NCBI GenBank assembly: GCA_903813345.2
Contig: CAIIXF020000002.1
Location: 28,529,223-28,593,222, forward strand
DNA length: 64,000 nucleotides
Direction of reading: 5' to 3'
Origin: Owenia fusiformis
Lineage: Eukaryota; Annelida; Polychaeta; Sabellida; Oweniidae
Made by a program: the position numbers and the translations under genes
Shown here: piece by piece, positions 24,701-36,947 of the stretch
How the letters are laid out: every line of letters begins with the position of its first letter
Position numbering within the stretch: the stretch's first letter is position 1
The notes under the pieces: model-generated
Seen by the model: the letters and a program-made list of their open reading frames with translations, nothing else
Database searches by the model: none
Told to the model about the DNA's origin: nothing

Positions 24701-27700
24701 GACCATATACAAAAGGTACACTTATAATTCAAAAAAGGTTAAACTTAGTTGACTTTAGTAGGACAGCTCAATGAAACCTTTGTCCATATGTCACTTTTTT
24801 AACCAATTTGAAATCGTAAGTACTAGTTCTACACTTTGTTATTTGCATGAGGTGGTAGGCCGGCTATAAAAGGCAGGAATGCTTCCTCGTCCCTGCGTCC
24901 ATATTAAGTTTTATCCGTTTCAAACCCAGGGGTTTCAACTTTCTTCTTTGTGTTGGGATTAAATATGGTTTTACAAAATAAGATGATTTGATCAGATTAA
25001 AGACCAACCTCATGTTTCTTTTATCTTATCCGTCTTCAATTGGCATACCTTAATTGACGCTTCAATGAAAAAATATCGTGGGAAACGCTATGCCCAGTTT
25101 CAGAAACTGATGACCTGAAGGTTACCTGAATATGTTTACTTACAATCAGCATTGGTTTGAAAAAATAGTTTGCTTTTGTTATAGAATACTATATGTAAAA
25201 TCGTAGCCTGTATTGTATTGTATTGTATTGTAAAATAGAGATCATTTTAAATGTTTTTTAGTTCCAGCATGGGCTCTATCAGGTGGTAGAGCCCATGGTT
25301 CCAGGTACAATTTATGAAATTACTTGAGGTATCTAACGATCCCCAAGTTATTCTTGATCCCTGGACACCCTGCAAGTTTAGACTTTTCTTAAGATGACGA
25401 TGAATGAGTGTTCTATAGTTTTGTCAATAATCATATAATAAATATAAACATATAATTAGAAAATGTAAATGAAACACATATTCATATCAAGTTGTCTAAC
25501 GACTAGTTCAATGTATCTAACTATTACTCGATCAGTTGTGCTGGATTTTAAAATTAGATTTAGATCACGTATGATAACGACAGATAGTGGGTATTCAATT
25601 GGACGACATTTATTATTGTGATGCCCATGACATCAATCTGACAAAATAGTTATGTAATTTGATACCAAGCATTGCTATATTCATAAAACAACTGAGAATA
25701 CAATAAAAGAAGAAAACAGTATTACTCATATATTTCAGGAACTCCAAAAAAGTAACGATCATAGATGCAAGAGAGACGGCACCTTCTGGCTCAACTGAAC
25801 ATATGTTCATAAATTCAGAGAAGATGAAACCGTCAATTTTGGGTAAGAGGCTTTACATTGTGCATTTCCGGTAGCACAAAAAGCTGAGCCATCTGCGCTC
25901 AGTAATTTCATTATAATCGAAGGTCATGGTGCTAGAACGGACATACTGACTGTCTTATCACAGTTTTCCAGCAGCTGAAAGCTTAAATTAAGACCTCTAT
26001 GTTTAATATAATGAATTCACCTATCCATACGGGCATCAAAGATTATATTTCCGATATAACATTATAGTCTAATAATAATTCGAACATGGCTGTATTCACG
26101 CCTTCTATAAACTGTACACAAAGTCAACATTTCACCCGGGGTATATTCGCGAACAAGACCCCTGGTAATACGTGTAATGTGTGACGTCATAACGGCGGGC
26201 CGTAGTAATGGCGGACCATAATGAATATTCGAAACATTTTGGTGAGTTTTCATGTTCGAATCGTAATATAGACCTCAGAGCAGGTATAATATCGTCGAAT
26301 ACACCCCTTAGGACTAGGCACGAAAGCTTTCGAAAATTATGGTTTTAAGGTACGTGTAACAGAATTACTTTTACTAAACTAACCAAAATTGACCTCCCTT
26401 ATCGTATATGTAAGTATGCAGTGAACGGCAAAAATTAGCAAAAAATGAAAAGTGCTCTGATATTCGAATGGGTTTTACCGTTTAACAATCGAAAACGGAG
26501 AATAAAAACATTACATTGTATAATACACCAATTTTTAGGTGGGTTGGCTATCGCAGTACCTGGTGACGTGAAAGGTATGTGGGAGGCTCACAAACTATTT
26601 GGAAAACTTCCTTGGGAGGACTTATTTCAACCTGCAATTAGTCTTGCAGAGAAGGGTGCTTCTTTCAACGAACAGGCTTCAAAGTGGGCAAAAATCGTTA
26701 ACGGTGAACAACCAGAGTCTTACAATGAAGGTGCTGAAAATTTCCTGGATCTCTTTGAGGAACTGAGGTATTCAAAATATAATATTAATTATTATATCAC
26801 TATCTAGCTAGCGACAGTATGATTGGTCAAAACTGGGTCACATGTCGTGGGATATCTGGCGATATTCAATGGCAATGCTAATCAGATAAGACAACCGTGA
26901 GATATCTAGCGATATCCCACGCTCCCGGGAATTTTCAAAGAATTTGTTTTCGTTCAGTGTAAATAATTTAGTTCAGTTTAAGTCAAAATGGCAGACGAAC
27001 CGAGTAGATTCGTAAAAATATCTGAAGACTTAATGACTTAATAATATTAGGGATGTTTAGCTAGACAGTGATATAATAAAACAAATATTTCACTCTATTT
27101 TCGGTGAATACCTGTAGCACTTTCACAAGGTGATATTCCACTTGCCCTTCGGGCTTCGTGGAATATCACTTGTGAAAGATGTACAGGTATTCACCTCAAT
27201 AGAGTGAAATATTTGTTCAATATATGATAAGATACGCTCTGATGATATTATGTAGTATTATATGCTTATTTAAAAGTGTAGTATACTCACAATATTTTGT
27301 TATCAGGTCAATGGTTACTAAAGAGGGAAGTAACGAGCTGCTTCAAATAGGAGACACACAAAAGCGTCCTAAACTTGCTGAAACGTTAAAAACTATTGCA
27401 AGGGAAGGTGGAGATGCTTTTTATGAAGGCTCTCTAACTGGTACCATTGTTGACGAAATAAGGAGCTCTGGTAAGTTCACTACATATAATGATTTCGCTT
27501 TAGTTTTAGATAAATGCATTATTTATGCTTTTATTTAATTGCATATTTATAAGCTTGTTAATCAACCGTATTTTTCACAATTTATCAAACCCTTTGATAC
27601 TTTCAGGAGGTATTATAACTGCGGATGATTTAAATAATTATAAAGTGAAAGTAAAAGAGGCGTTCACAATTACCCTTCAAGATGGAACAGTTCTCGCAGG

Positions 27701-30700
27701 ACCACCTCCTCCAGCAAGTTCTGCAGTTGTGCAATATATTCTAGCTTTGTTGGACGGTAAATGACGCTACAAATCCATTGTAGTACTCTAGTCTCTGATT
27801 ATGACATCATGATTGTCATGGTAACACATCGGTGAAGAAATATTCAGAATTATAGTGCCCCTTTAAGAGAATACAATTTTGACTAAATTAATTAACATTT
27901 TATTAAACACATAGATTTTAAATCTTGTTGTGCCACCTCTTGTTCAATAACATACAAATGAACCGTTTCCTTGTACTCTTGTACTCATAAACATAAACAT
28001 AAACATATAGACCAAATTGATGTAATGCTATACCTTATATTATTATAGGATTTGATTTGGAATTCAGCACCATTGATGAAGAAATTGAGAGTTATCACAA
28101 AATAGCGGAGTCTATTAAAATGGGCTTTGCTAGAAGAACCTGTCTTGGCGATTTAGACTGCCAAGTAGACTCTGCACTGAGTGAGGTAATGAAGGGAGGG
28201 GGTGAAGTGATGGATGAAGCGTGGATTAAACATGTTCTAAACCCCCTATCACACCAAACTAGTTCTTACCCGTTCTTGCCAGTCCTACGAAAACGTCGTA
28301 AAACGGGCTCAATCTGGCTGTGGTCGGGAAATATGTCTAAAATAATAAGCTACTTCAGTCATAAACAGCCTTCAATACGTTCATCTCATTCGCAGTTCGT
28401 TCAGGTCGCACCACGTCGGTGTGCAACGTTGTATAACGCGCCCCTTAGTCAAGAAGGTCATCATGACCTGATTACAGAACGGTATGGTCGCCATCGAATT
28501 TTGAATCATTTCAAAATTCTAACCCCCCTATCACACCAAACTAGTTCTTACCCGTTCTTGCCAGTCCTACGAAAACGTCGTAAAACGGGCTCAATCTGGC
28601 TCTGGTCGGGAAATATGTCTGAAATAATTAGCTTCTTCGTTCTTAAACAGTCTTCAATACGTCCATCTCGTTCGCAGTTCCTTCAGGTCGCACCACGTCG
28701 GTGTGCAACGTCGTAGAACGCGTCCCTTAGTCTAGAAGGTCAACATGACCTGATTACAGGACGGCATGGTCGCCATCGAATTTTGAATCGATTCAAAATT
28801 CTAAAATCACATTCCCGTCTGAGAACGTTCATAAAGTTCGTAAATAGACCTTAAAAACTTGCAGCTACGTTCATTCCGTTCGCACACAGTTTAAAACCAG
28901 TTTTGAAGAACGCAGTGGCAACTTGTTTGGTGTGATAGCTATATTTTTGCTAACTCGTTCATAAGCAGTCTTTAATACGTTCTTAATCCGTTTAAACCCA
29001 TTTGCAATTAGGTCTACCTCGTTCTCAATGCGTCCTCAGACAGTTCAACTCGTTGTAAGACGTCCCTAGTAGGATTGAAGCACGACGGTTCCGTTTGTAG
29101 TACGTCCAGTTCGTCGTTAGTACGTTGTCACTCGTTCTAATTGTAGAACGTGACGACCACGAGAGCATTTTGAGCATGTTCTAAGTTCTAGAGGACCTAC
29201 CCGTTCAAGTGCGTTCGATAAAGTTTGTAAATAGACCCCAAACGGTTCTAAGTACGTCCAGTCCGTTCGTACACAGTTGAAGCCCGTTTTCGAGAACGTA
29301 GTGAGAACTAGTTTGGTGTGATCGTAGGGTTAGCAATCTTATCAAAGAGTGTGCCAATTCTTCCTAACAAAACTTTTTCTCTGAAAACGAATCGAGATAC
29401 CTGATAAAAATATAAAAGATTGAAAATACAGAATTTCCAGGATTAGAAATTATTTATTTTATATATAAAATGAAAACAGTACTTTCATTAGGCAAATGCT
29501 GTATCCTGATATTGTTTTGACCAATAGCTTGTAGATCGTATGAGTGACCCTGACCACATTGATTCTATCAGGTCAAAGCTGTCGGACAGAACATTCCCTG
29601 CGTCCCACTACAGTCCCTATAGCTTAAAGACAGACGGTGGAACAGCGCAGATTAGCATTCTAGCACCCAACGGAGATGCAGTTTCTTTAAGTTCGTCACT
29701 AAATTTTGGGTAAGAGCGCGATACCTTTGGGTTGTCAGTCGATTTCCCTTGATCGTTGTAAGTAAATCACTTTTTGGTCATATTGGTCAAACAAAATTAT
29801 ACCAATCTGTACTATTACATCCAGGTATGGGTCTTTGGTGAAAGGAAAAACAACTGGGATCATCTACAACAATGCAATGGACGACTTCAGTACACCGGGG
29901 GTCACTAACGAATGGGGACTATGTGCGTCACCCTACAACTACATCGTGCCTGGGAAACGAATGCAATCGTCAATGGCGCCAATTATAGCGATAGATGGCT
30001 CTGGCGATGTAGTGCTGGTCCAAGGCTGTGCTGGAGGTCCTAAAATCATACCATCATCTGTTATGGTAAGCTTATATATCATAATGTTCTGAGACATTAA
30101 AGTTTTCCCATTTAGAATCGATTCCCAAGAACACTTAGAGATTTAAATAAATGCTGTCATCATTCTCGTTACACTGGTTTTATCCTATTTTAAAATTAAA
30201 TAGATTTTTGATGAGTTTACTTCTTGTTCTAGGCCGCTTTCCAAGTTTTAAAGCACAAGAAGACAATTAAAGAGGCGCTTGATTTCCCAAGAATCCACCA
30301 TCAACTAGATCCAGATGTACTTTTAGTTGAGGAAGGAATATCTGAAGTAAGATAACGTTGCTACGTTCAACTAGTATACTACATTTAGTATTATGTTTGT
30401 ATAATTTGTGTTCCTTAGTAAGATGAACATATACTTGAAGCACATTAAACATAAACAGAAAGAGGTATACGCTTTGTTTATGTTTACTTATTCATGTTCT
30501 TGAGCCTATGATATTAGAATTGTTCACAAGATATTGCACTACATTCTGTGATTTGACAGATATAGGTCTAGTAAATTTCCTTCATAGTTTACCACATTAT
30601 AATATAATAACTATTTATTAAATGTGATTTACATTGTAGTGTAGGTACAGTACGATTTTGATTACTGATTCATCACTGCATACATCTTGTTGTAATATGG

Positions 30701-30883
30701 AAGAAAATTAGGATAACTGGTTTCTTTCAGGCTGTCATAGAGGGCTTAAGGGAGAAAGGTCACGTTTGTGAGAAAGTAAAAGAAATAGCATCTGCCGTCC
30801 AAGCAATTCATAGAAAGGGTGATAGCAAGATAACTGCTAATAGTGATTATAGACGGGTCGGAGGTGGCGCTTGCGGATTTTGA
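21782..30883 (+). CDS. GGT: gamma-glutamyltransferase-like GGT-B, 11 exons, 619 aa
   Basis: Exons: 21782-22044, 24593-24715, 25739-25842, 26539-26767, 27307-27470, 27607-27756, 28049-28185, 29528-29709, 29825-30065, 30233-30346, 30731-30883; phases agree throughout and the sum is 620 codons. Family marks are [14 protein letters not shown] (exon 2), DARETAP with the substrate Arg at 140 (exon 3), [16 protein letters not shown] (exon 4), [13 protein letters not shown] (exon 6), the self-cleavage and catalytic Thr 429 in TDGGTAQ (exon 8), D471, SS499-500 and a GG pair (exon 9). Two features are unusual. The N-terminus has no signal or membrane anchor, and an in-frame TAA 12 nt before the ATG argues against a longer start. 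Human GGT1 Glu420, which holds the substrate amino group, is Ala here (NNAMDDF). It may be a soluble enzyme with altered substrate, or inactive. Confidence 0.93.
22265..22895 (-). repeat. dispersed repeat R1, copy 2 (inverted)
   Basis: This is the inverted, diverged counterpart of 2871-3475. It lies in GGT-B intron 1, about 220 bp after the exon 1 donor. Landmarks are AGATTGAACAAAA, TTAGTGATGTCAC, ATGTCAATCTTTTCTAAATA and TTTGATAACATTGGGTAAG. No coding potential is seen. Confidence 0.75.
23552..23765. mobile_element. ~214-bp foldback MITE in GGT-B intron 1
   Basis: Arms of about 100 bp pair across a short loop. CTAACCTTGTATTCGC at the left pairs with GCGAATACAAGGTTAG at the right, and GGATTAACTTCTATTTTAT pairs with ATAAAATAGTAGGTTAATCC. 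The 63-codon ORF across it is a by-product. No clear target duplication was seen. Confidence 0.8.
25211..25231. repeat. (TATTG)n short tandem repeat
   Basis: Four units of TATTG lie in GGT-B intron 2. Confidence 0.9.
25269..25296. repeat. perfect 10-bp stem hairpin
   Basis: ATGGGCTCTA and TAGAGCCCAT are separated by 8 bases in GGT-B intron 2, and CCAG repeats just outside. It is too short and lacks the arms for a tRNA. A remnant of a tRNA-derived SINE is possible but not shown. Confidence 0.6.
26846..27217. repeat. two foldbacks in GGT-B intron 4
   Basis: The first (about 26846-26920) pairs GTGGGATATCTGGCGATATT with GATATCTAGCGATATCCCAC. The second (about 27070-27217) is a nearly perfect hairpin. 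Its outer arms are ACAAATATTTCACTCTAT and ATAGAGTGAAATATTTGT, its inner arms are CTTTCACAAGGTGATATTCC and GGAATATCACTTGTGAAAG, and the loop is TGCCCTTCGGG. Neither has coding capacity. Confidence 0.85.
27985..28010. repeat. (AAACAT)n tract in GGT-B intron 6
   Basis: Three to four AAACAT units are seen. The LINE at 54661-58868 ends with the same hexamer run, so this could be the tail of a heavily truncated LINE copy, although upstream similarity is not evident. Confidence 0.5.
28241..29329. mobile_element. foldback transposon F2 in GGT-B intron 7
   Basis: The left end is ACCCCCTATCACACCAAACT, and the right end is the inverse of CCCTACGATCACACCAAACT. The left flank is TAA (28238-28240) and the right flank TTA (29330-29332). 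A 282-bp unit starting at 28246 is repeated from 28528. A further internal end, TTGGTGTGA, lies near 28935, so the element is composite. The body is made of closely spaced CGTTC- and GTACGTCC-like motifs, a layout like F1 with different sequence. A 219-codon ORF that starts in exon 7 runs into it and is not the real protein. Confidence 0.82.
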
Positions 30884-30901
30884 CAGGCTAATTTAATTAT
30901 G

Positions 30902-31074
30902 CCGGTGTGAAAGAAATTATGGTCCCCTGGGGATTATGGTCCCCCTTCTTAAAGGCCCTTACTGGCCCTGATTGTGGAAACGATAATAAGGGAAAGAGTT
31001 GTATTTAGGTCACCATAAAAATCAATCGAAAGTAGGACCATAATTTGATAGGACCTCCTACCCTTTTACACCGG
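30902..31074. mobile_element. 173-bp MITE, copy 1 (3' UTR of GGT-B)
   Basis: The ends are CCGGTGTGAAAGAAATTATG and the inverse of CCGGTGTAAAAGGGTAGGAG. It begins 19 bp after the GGT-B stop codon. A very similar copy is at 44715-44891 in GGT-C intron 9. An inner inverted pair, ATTATGGTCC and GGACCATAAT, strengthens the foldback. There is no ORF and no clear target duplication. Confidence 0.88.
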
Positions 31075-31440
31075 AATAGGATAACATATCGGGGGGGGGG
31101 CTGTTGACAGTGACCCTTTCCCTACAATCTGACTTTGACTATCGATTTAATAGAGGGTTTCTAATTTTCTATATAAATCTCGTTGAAGTCTCGTTTTAGT
31201 GAGATTTTAGGAGATCGGCGTTTTAACCATTAAAGATCAACAAGTGCATGCTGCTATTTCATATATGGATATGCACCGATATGACAGTATTTGTCAATTG
31301 TTGTCAAGGATAATGTGTGCCTGCATACATAGTATTATTACTGGACTGAATATATATTGGTTTCGCACTTATCTTATGCAGAGATATATTTCCACGGTAC
31401 GATATTAAAGATAAGCACGTATTGTAAATAATTTATTGTT

Positions 31441-31446
31441 AATAAA
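31441..31446 (+). terminator. candidate poly(A) signal for GGT-B
   Basis: AATAAA lies 558 nt after the GGT-B stop. It is the first canonical hexamer I noticed downstream; use is unproven. Confidence 0.3.
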
Positions 31447-31804
31447 TTCTGAATATATTTTACAAGGTTATAATAATTTCTTCCATGTCACCATGCAGGA
31501 TAAGTCGGTTACGCTTTTTCTAAGAAGGTTCATTGTTTAGGAATGAGCTTGAAAAATGATTAGGATACCCAAATGATTCCTTGGTTAGTGGTCTCGTCCT
31601 AATCTATCCAAAAGATCAAATATAATTTCTCCAGAGCAGAAGCTCAATAATTGCTTGTTCGAGCACGTAGGTTATCGCAAACAATTTCAGAAGGTTATAT
31701 CTTGTATTATGACTATTTTCTGACAATGAAGACAAGTTTATCTTTTAGATCTCAAAGAAAATTATATACAGAAATAATCAAGTCAAACAAACTCGGAGAT
31801 ATTT

Positions 31805-32192
31805 AACTAGCAATCAACCCATCAACACACTTTTTCAAAAATGTTGACCCCATTTTCACCAAAAATGCAATCATTTTTACAATGTTTAATGCATTACTAT
31901 TATTTATTTTGATGTATCAAATAGTTCTTGAAAAAAAACTTAATTGCTTTAAGATAAGTGTTCCCCATGTTATTTCACCATTGAAAAATCTCACGCTTTC
32001 CATTGGTTTCAGTTCATTTTGGTCATCCAAATTCACTATCTTTAAAGCAATCAACTTTTCCTTTTAGGAAATCGAACATGTCTTTAAGCACATTCTAATT
32101 ATGCATTCAACAATGTAATAAAATGTTGCATTATTGGTGAAAATTAGGTTAACATTTTTGAAAAAGTATGTTGATTGGTCCATTGCCCCTTT
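31805..32192. mobile_element. foldback MITE between GGT-B and GGT-C
   Basis: Arms of about 85 bp pair. CAACACACTTTTTCAAAAATG at the left pairs with CATTTTTGAAAAAGTATGTTG at the right, and ATTTTCACC pairs with GGTGAAAAT. The centre is AT-rich without a conserved ORF. Confidence 0.8.
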
Positions 32193-35100
32193 AATATCAT
32201 TTAGGCCTGATTAATTAAATTATCATTATTTATACTTTTCTTGAAGATAATGAATGGATCTAAAAGATAAACCCATGTTCATGATCAGAAAATATTCATT
32301 ATTCAAGTTAGAATCGTTTGCGATGACCAACGTGCTCCTTTCTTGTTAGCTGGTAGAAAATATTCCTCCGTTTTCAGGCGCTGGCGGGACGGCGGTGAAA
32401 GTTGAGCCATTTTTAGTCGGATGTGCTGCTTCTTGGAAATCATTGATCATAAATTAATCATCATCCGGTACAGGTTTGATGTATATTGTGTTTTGGCTTC
32501 CGAATACACTTGCTTTTTGCAAGAATATTAGCAAAAAATTCAAGTTGATACCCAACTCGGCCTAATTCATAAAGACACGCGAATTCGAACTCAACAAGAC
32601 ATTGTTGTGCAAAATGTCACCATCTTCCATTTGTTACAGAACGCTGACACCAACCGAGGCCACAATAGTGGACATTACTTATTGTGGTGACATGAAAATG
32701 ACTATATTGGTTCCTCATCGCGATCGTGATACCCGAACCGAGCATTTTCTGCAAGCACGGTCTACATAGGGAATTGTGGAAAAGAACAATACCCACTTGC
32801 GGATTTGCCCCCTCCCGCCTTGGGTGGGCCAATAAAGAAAATTGGGCCTGGGCCCAAAATATTTTAGGGGCCCAATTACTGGGCCGTTTTGGGCATTACT
32901 GGACTTTTTAAGACCTTATTTTTAAACTTTAGGCCAGATAATCAAAAATGGGCCAAAAATTGTCAAAATTTCACTTTTTAGTTTTAGGGGTCAAAATGTT
33001 TTTGAAGACTTGAAATATGCCCCCCCCCCCTCCTCTCCCTTTATTGGTTCCCAGATTCGCCCCTGATACCAATACCAAGAATAAAATAGTGCCTCGACTA
33101 ACAACCAGCATATGATGATTTTTCCAATACCAGTATTTATGCTTCCTGTTTATTATTATCTCAAACCTTCAGATGCAGGTGGAGGCAGATCAAATCTGCT
33201 TGAACCCCTTCCTATGATAAAGGGTATGCTTGGTACATACGAATTGATGAACCTTGCCTTCTTCCAAGGCCACTATATCGTTCGTCCAAAGATAAATCCC
33301 TGCATGTTTTTTACTGCTGTATACGGGTTATGTCGTAACGTAATCATACAATTTGAAATCGAATGCCATTTTTCCACATCACAATTTGAAATGCGAGTTT
33401 TGGTTTTATTACCCATAGCCGTAGGGGGGTCAGGGTTCCCCAAAAATATTTGTGGAAAAATTCATTGCAATAACCAGAAACATTAATTCAATTTTTATGA
33501 CCAGTAAATAAAAACAAAATAAAGTTGTACACCTCGCTCCAAAAGTTTGGCAACCTTAGGCACGGGTTGGGATTGTCTAATTTTGGGAAGAGTCCGGATC
33601 ATCATGACACCATGCAAAGAAATAACAATACTTGTGCACAATTTATTTTCTAACTTAAAAGCTGCTTCATCTCCAGTGAAATAAACCAACTGTCTTAAAG
33701 TACTAACAAATTGATTTAGTTTTGCAATAATTCGATTTATTCTCTAAATCTTTTTCAAGCAACTGTTCCTATTTTAAATCAATTTGTTTTGTTTTAACAT
33801 GAAATTTGTTTGTTTTGTTTTTAACATAATAACAACTACTTATTGTCTTAATACTGATGAAAACACATTTTCTTTCAAATCTGTGCGCCTCCGTTTTGTT
33901 TTATTTCAAACAGAAAATTCTTGCCCGGAGCAAATATCAAATAATAGAAACATTTTAAAATGAGTTATTATAAAAAGCACATTGTATCATTTATATATGT
34001 ATCATTTATAAACACAAGCATTTGATCGAATGGGTATAGTATTTATTATCCATCACTTCGATTTCTTTTATATTAAAAATTTGTGGAATTAAAATGCGAA
34101 ATTATATTAAAACATATTATACGATTACAGTTAAGACAAACGCAAGCTTCGGTGTCTACAATCAGCTTCTATCTTTAAAAACATTCCGATGTGACTGCTA
34201 TACTCAGGCCGTAGCCAAGATTTCTCATAAAGGAGTTCTACTTTTGCTAAACCATGCTCCTTATTTCACATGTACACCTCCATTTACAGGTTGACCCAGA
34301 AAAATACCCTCTCAATTTGGCATAACTCAAATACATATTTTAAAATCTATCTGCGTAGATAGATTGATCAATGGGTGTACTTATGTTGCATCTATGATTT
34401 CAAGTATTAGAATGATCACATTTTCCATCCAGGTATAGTTTAGTGATAATGTCCAAAAATGTTAAAAATGCAATTTTCTGAAATTGAGATTTCTGTCTTA
34501 GCCATTATTTGAGCCATTTCTGGATTGCTTTCATACATATTACCAATAGTATGTAAAATCTACCCTTAAGTCGAAAGTCTTGTCAAATGTGATGAACTGA
34601 CTGCTTATTGGATAAATTCCAATGATTCATGCATTGAACTCTCTATCTACACAAAAAATGGTTTTCTTATTTTCAATTCAAAGAAAGAACAAATGGGTAT
34701 TTTCAACACTATGTGTTCTTTGTTGTAAGGCATTGCAATTTATAAAAGGTTTAATTTTAGAGCCTACGGAGTACAGTAGATATCGTGTTATTTCAATTTG
34801 GTCTTTTTGGAATTTCAGCCCATGTTTCATTTTATTAAAATAGTAATTATCATCTGTCACTTCTATCGTCAGATAGTATTCGTGTAGCAATAAATACTTT
34901 TTTAAATAGATATTACATTCTTCGAAATATTCTTTAATCCAGTAACAAACTGTTCATACGAACACTCCTCTATTATAAAATGAAATACCAAATAAAAATC
35001 TTTTGATTTGAAATCTTTTCGAAAAATCATTATCTCAGTATTAAAGTGTGGGAATCGCATGTTTCAGAGTTTTACATATCTTTGTGTGAACTTTAAGTTT

Positions 35101-36428
35101 AACTCAATGAATTAGGAATGAGGATTTCTCCCTAAAATAGCCCATGTTTCATCTTAGATATGTTAGGATTTGCCCTTAAACTAAGCTCAATGTATGTTAA
35201 CTCTTGATTTGGATTTCATTAAACAAATGTTATATTAAAATGTATGATATTGCCTTCAAATTTCAGGATATCTATTCAGTAAGAGATTCACCAAAACTAT
35301 TTTAACATACAAATTCAATTTGTCTAACTTTTTCAAATTCAATTGTACTTTGCGAAAAAAGTGAGGTATCGGACATGATGTCAATTTATTTTTTCCAGCC
35401 CTAAAAAACAATTTTTTCTTTACACTAAGAATTCCAACATTAGGAGGCTTAACACTCAATAAGGGAGTTACGGTTGACACACCTTTGGAGGGGGTGTAAA
35501 TTGTATGTAAGAAAAATAAAAAATGGTTTTATGGGAGGAACCCCAATGAAGGGGGAGATTTGTGGATAATATAAAAAATGGAACCCCTGGTCACCAAATC
35601 CAGCTGGCTACGCCACTGTTACCTTACCCAAAATTCCAAAACACGTACACATGAAGTGATCAATGTATGTAAGTTCACATCTTCTGGATCGCTCGCTTAG
35701 AATTTACAGCCAGTTACTAATGTCAGACAATAACGACATTTCGTCCAGTTTTCGAATATCGGGATTTTTCTTGGAGCCGTTTATTTTAAAAATTGGCTAG
35801 AGACTCGAGTAACATGAACCAGCAAATGAGGATTTTTCCAATACCAGTATAATTTATGCTTCCTATTTATTATCATCTCAAACCTTCAGATACAGATGGA
35901 GACAGATCACATCTGCTTGGACCACACCCTATAAAAACTGGTATACTTGGAAAGTTGTTAATCTAATATTTGTACACAAGTATGCATCTGCCGCATCATA
36001 AAGATTCATAGTTTACCTCATGCACTATGCCATTGCTCCTGTGGTTTTAACTAACAAACAAATACTAATTAAATTCGAGGGATTGTTAATAAGTGAATAA
36101 GCACACTACATGCATCTTCAAGTTATTAAATTTACAGAAGTAAACGACCACCTCGCATTGCAAATGATTAAATACAAGATGTACCAAAATAAAGCACATA
36201 TTCAAGTTTTATTGCCAACATGGGTATTTTAGATCAGAACTCAGAAACTTTTTCAGGATAATATGAATGCAGTTATAAGTCACACTACATTCTTTTACGT
36301 TTAATTTCTATTTGTCTAATTTTGATGCTTTCATGATTTTATGAATGTATAAACTATAACGATGAGTTGCATATCTTGATCGGGGATATGACTGAAAAGT
36401 TTATAATAAAACTATATTTGTATATTTA
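32193..36428. other. GGT-B / GGT-C spacer, no gene recognised
   Basis: This is AT-rich sequence with scattered repeat remnants (a dispersed motif at 32610-32690, and a G/C-rich stretch with C10 at 33020). A direct repeat joins 33107-33235 and 35822-35955, sharing ATTTTTCCAATACCAGTAT and CTCAAACCTTCAGAT. TATAAAA lies at 35930 in the second copy, about 1 kb before GGT-C, but the first copy has ATGATAAAGGG at that place, so it is weak as a promoter mark. Confidence 0.5.
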
Positions 36429-36593
36429 GGCTGCATTTTTGTATATGCTTTTTTGACTGCGAGCAAGATTTAATTTGCAAGATCGTAGTTATGCAACAAT
36501 TGTATGTGCGAAATACCGCTGTCTAAAACAATTGACACAACCGTATCAATTTCACTTGAACCGCGGTCAAAAAAGCATATACAAAATACAGCC
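36429..36593. mobile_element. 165-bp MITE upstream of GGT-C
   Basis: The terminal inverted repeats are GGCTGCATTTTTGTATATGC and the inverse of GGCTGTATTTTGTATATGC, continuing through TTTTTTGAC. It ends about 355 bp before the GGT-C start codon. There is no ORF. Confidence 0.82.
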
Positions 36594-36947
36594 TCAGTAT
36601 CAGAGTAACATGCAACTTCCCTTTCAAACGAATTAAACTTCCACGAAACTGAGAAATATGCCAATACCAAATTTTAGCTTATTTATAAAATATTATTACC
36701 TTACAAAATAGTTATACATAGCCTATACGATATTTACCACTTTATTCGACATTATATTGTCTATATTGATATGTGAGCAAATTTTGAATGTAAAGCTGTA
36801 CTAATTTTCTTGACCACCCTGTATTATTTGAATGTTTAAAATGTTAAATTTGATTTGCAATATGTTGATGCATATGGTTCATGTTTGAAACTACATGTAC
36901 TTAACCATGAATAGTGAATACGCATCTTTAATCGATTATTCGTTTAA

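Noticed and set aside
25269-25296. tRNA gene
   Set aside because: It is only a single 10-bp stem with an 8-base loop; no cloverleaf or A/B boxes are visible.
28057-28716. 219-codon ORF as a complete gene
   Set aside because: Only the first part (to 28185) is GGT-B exon 7; the rest is read-through into foldback element F2 past a GT donor that matches the GGT-C exon end.
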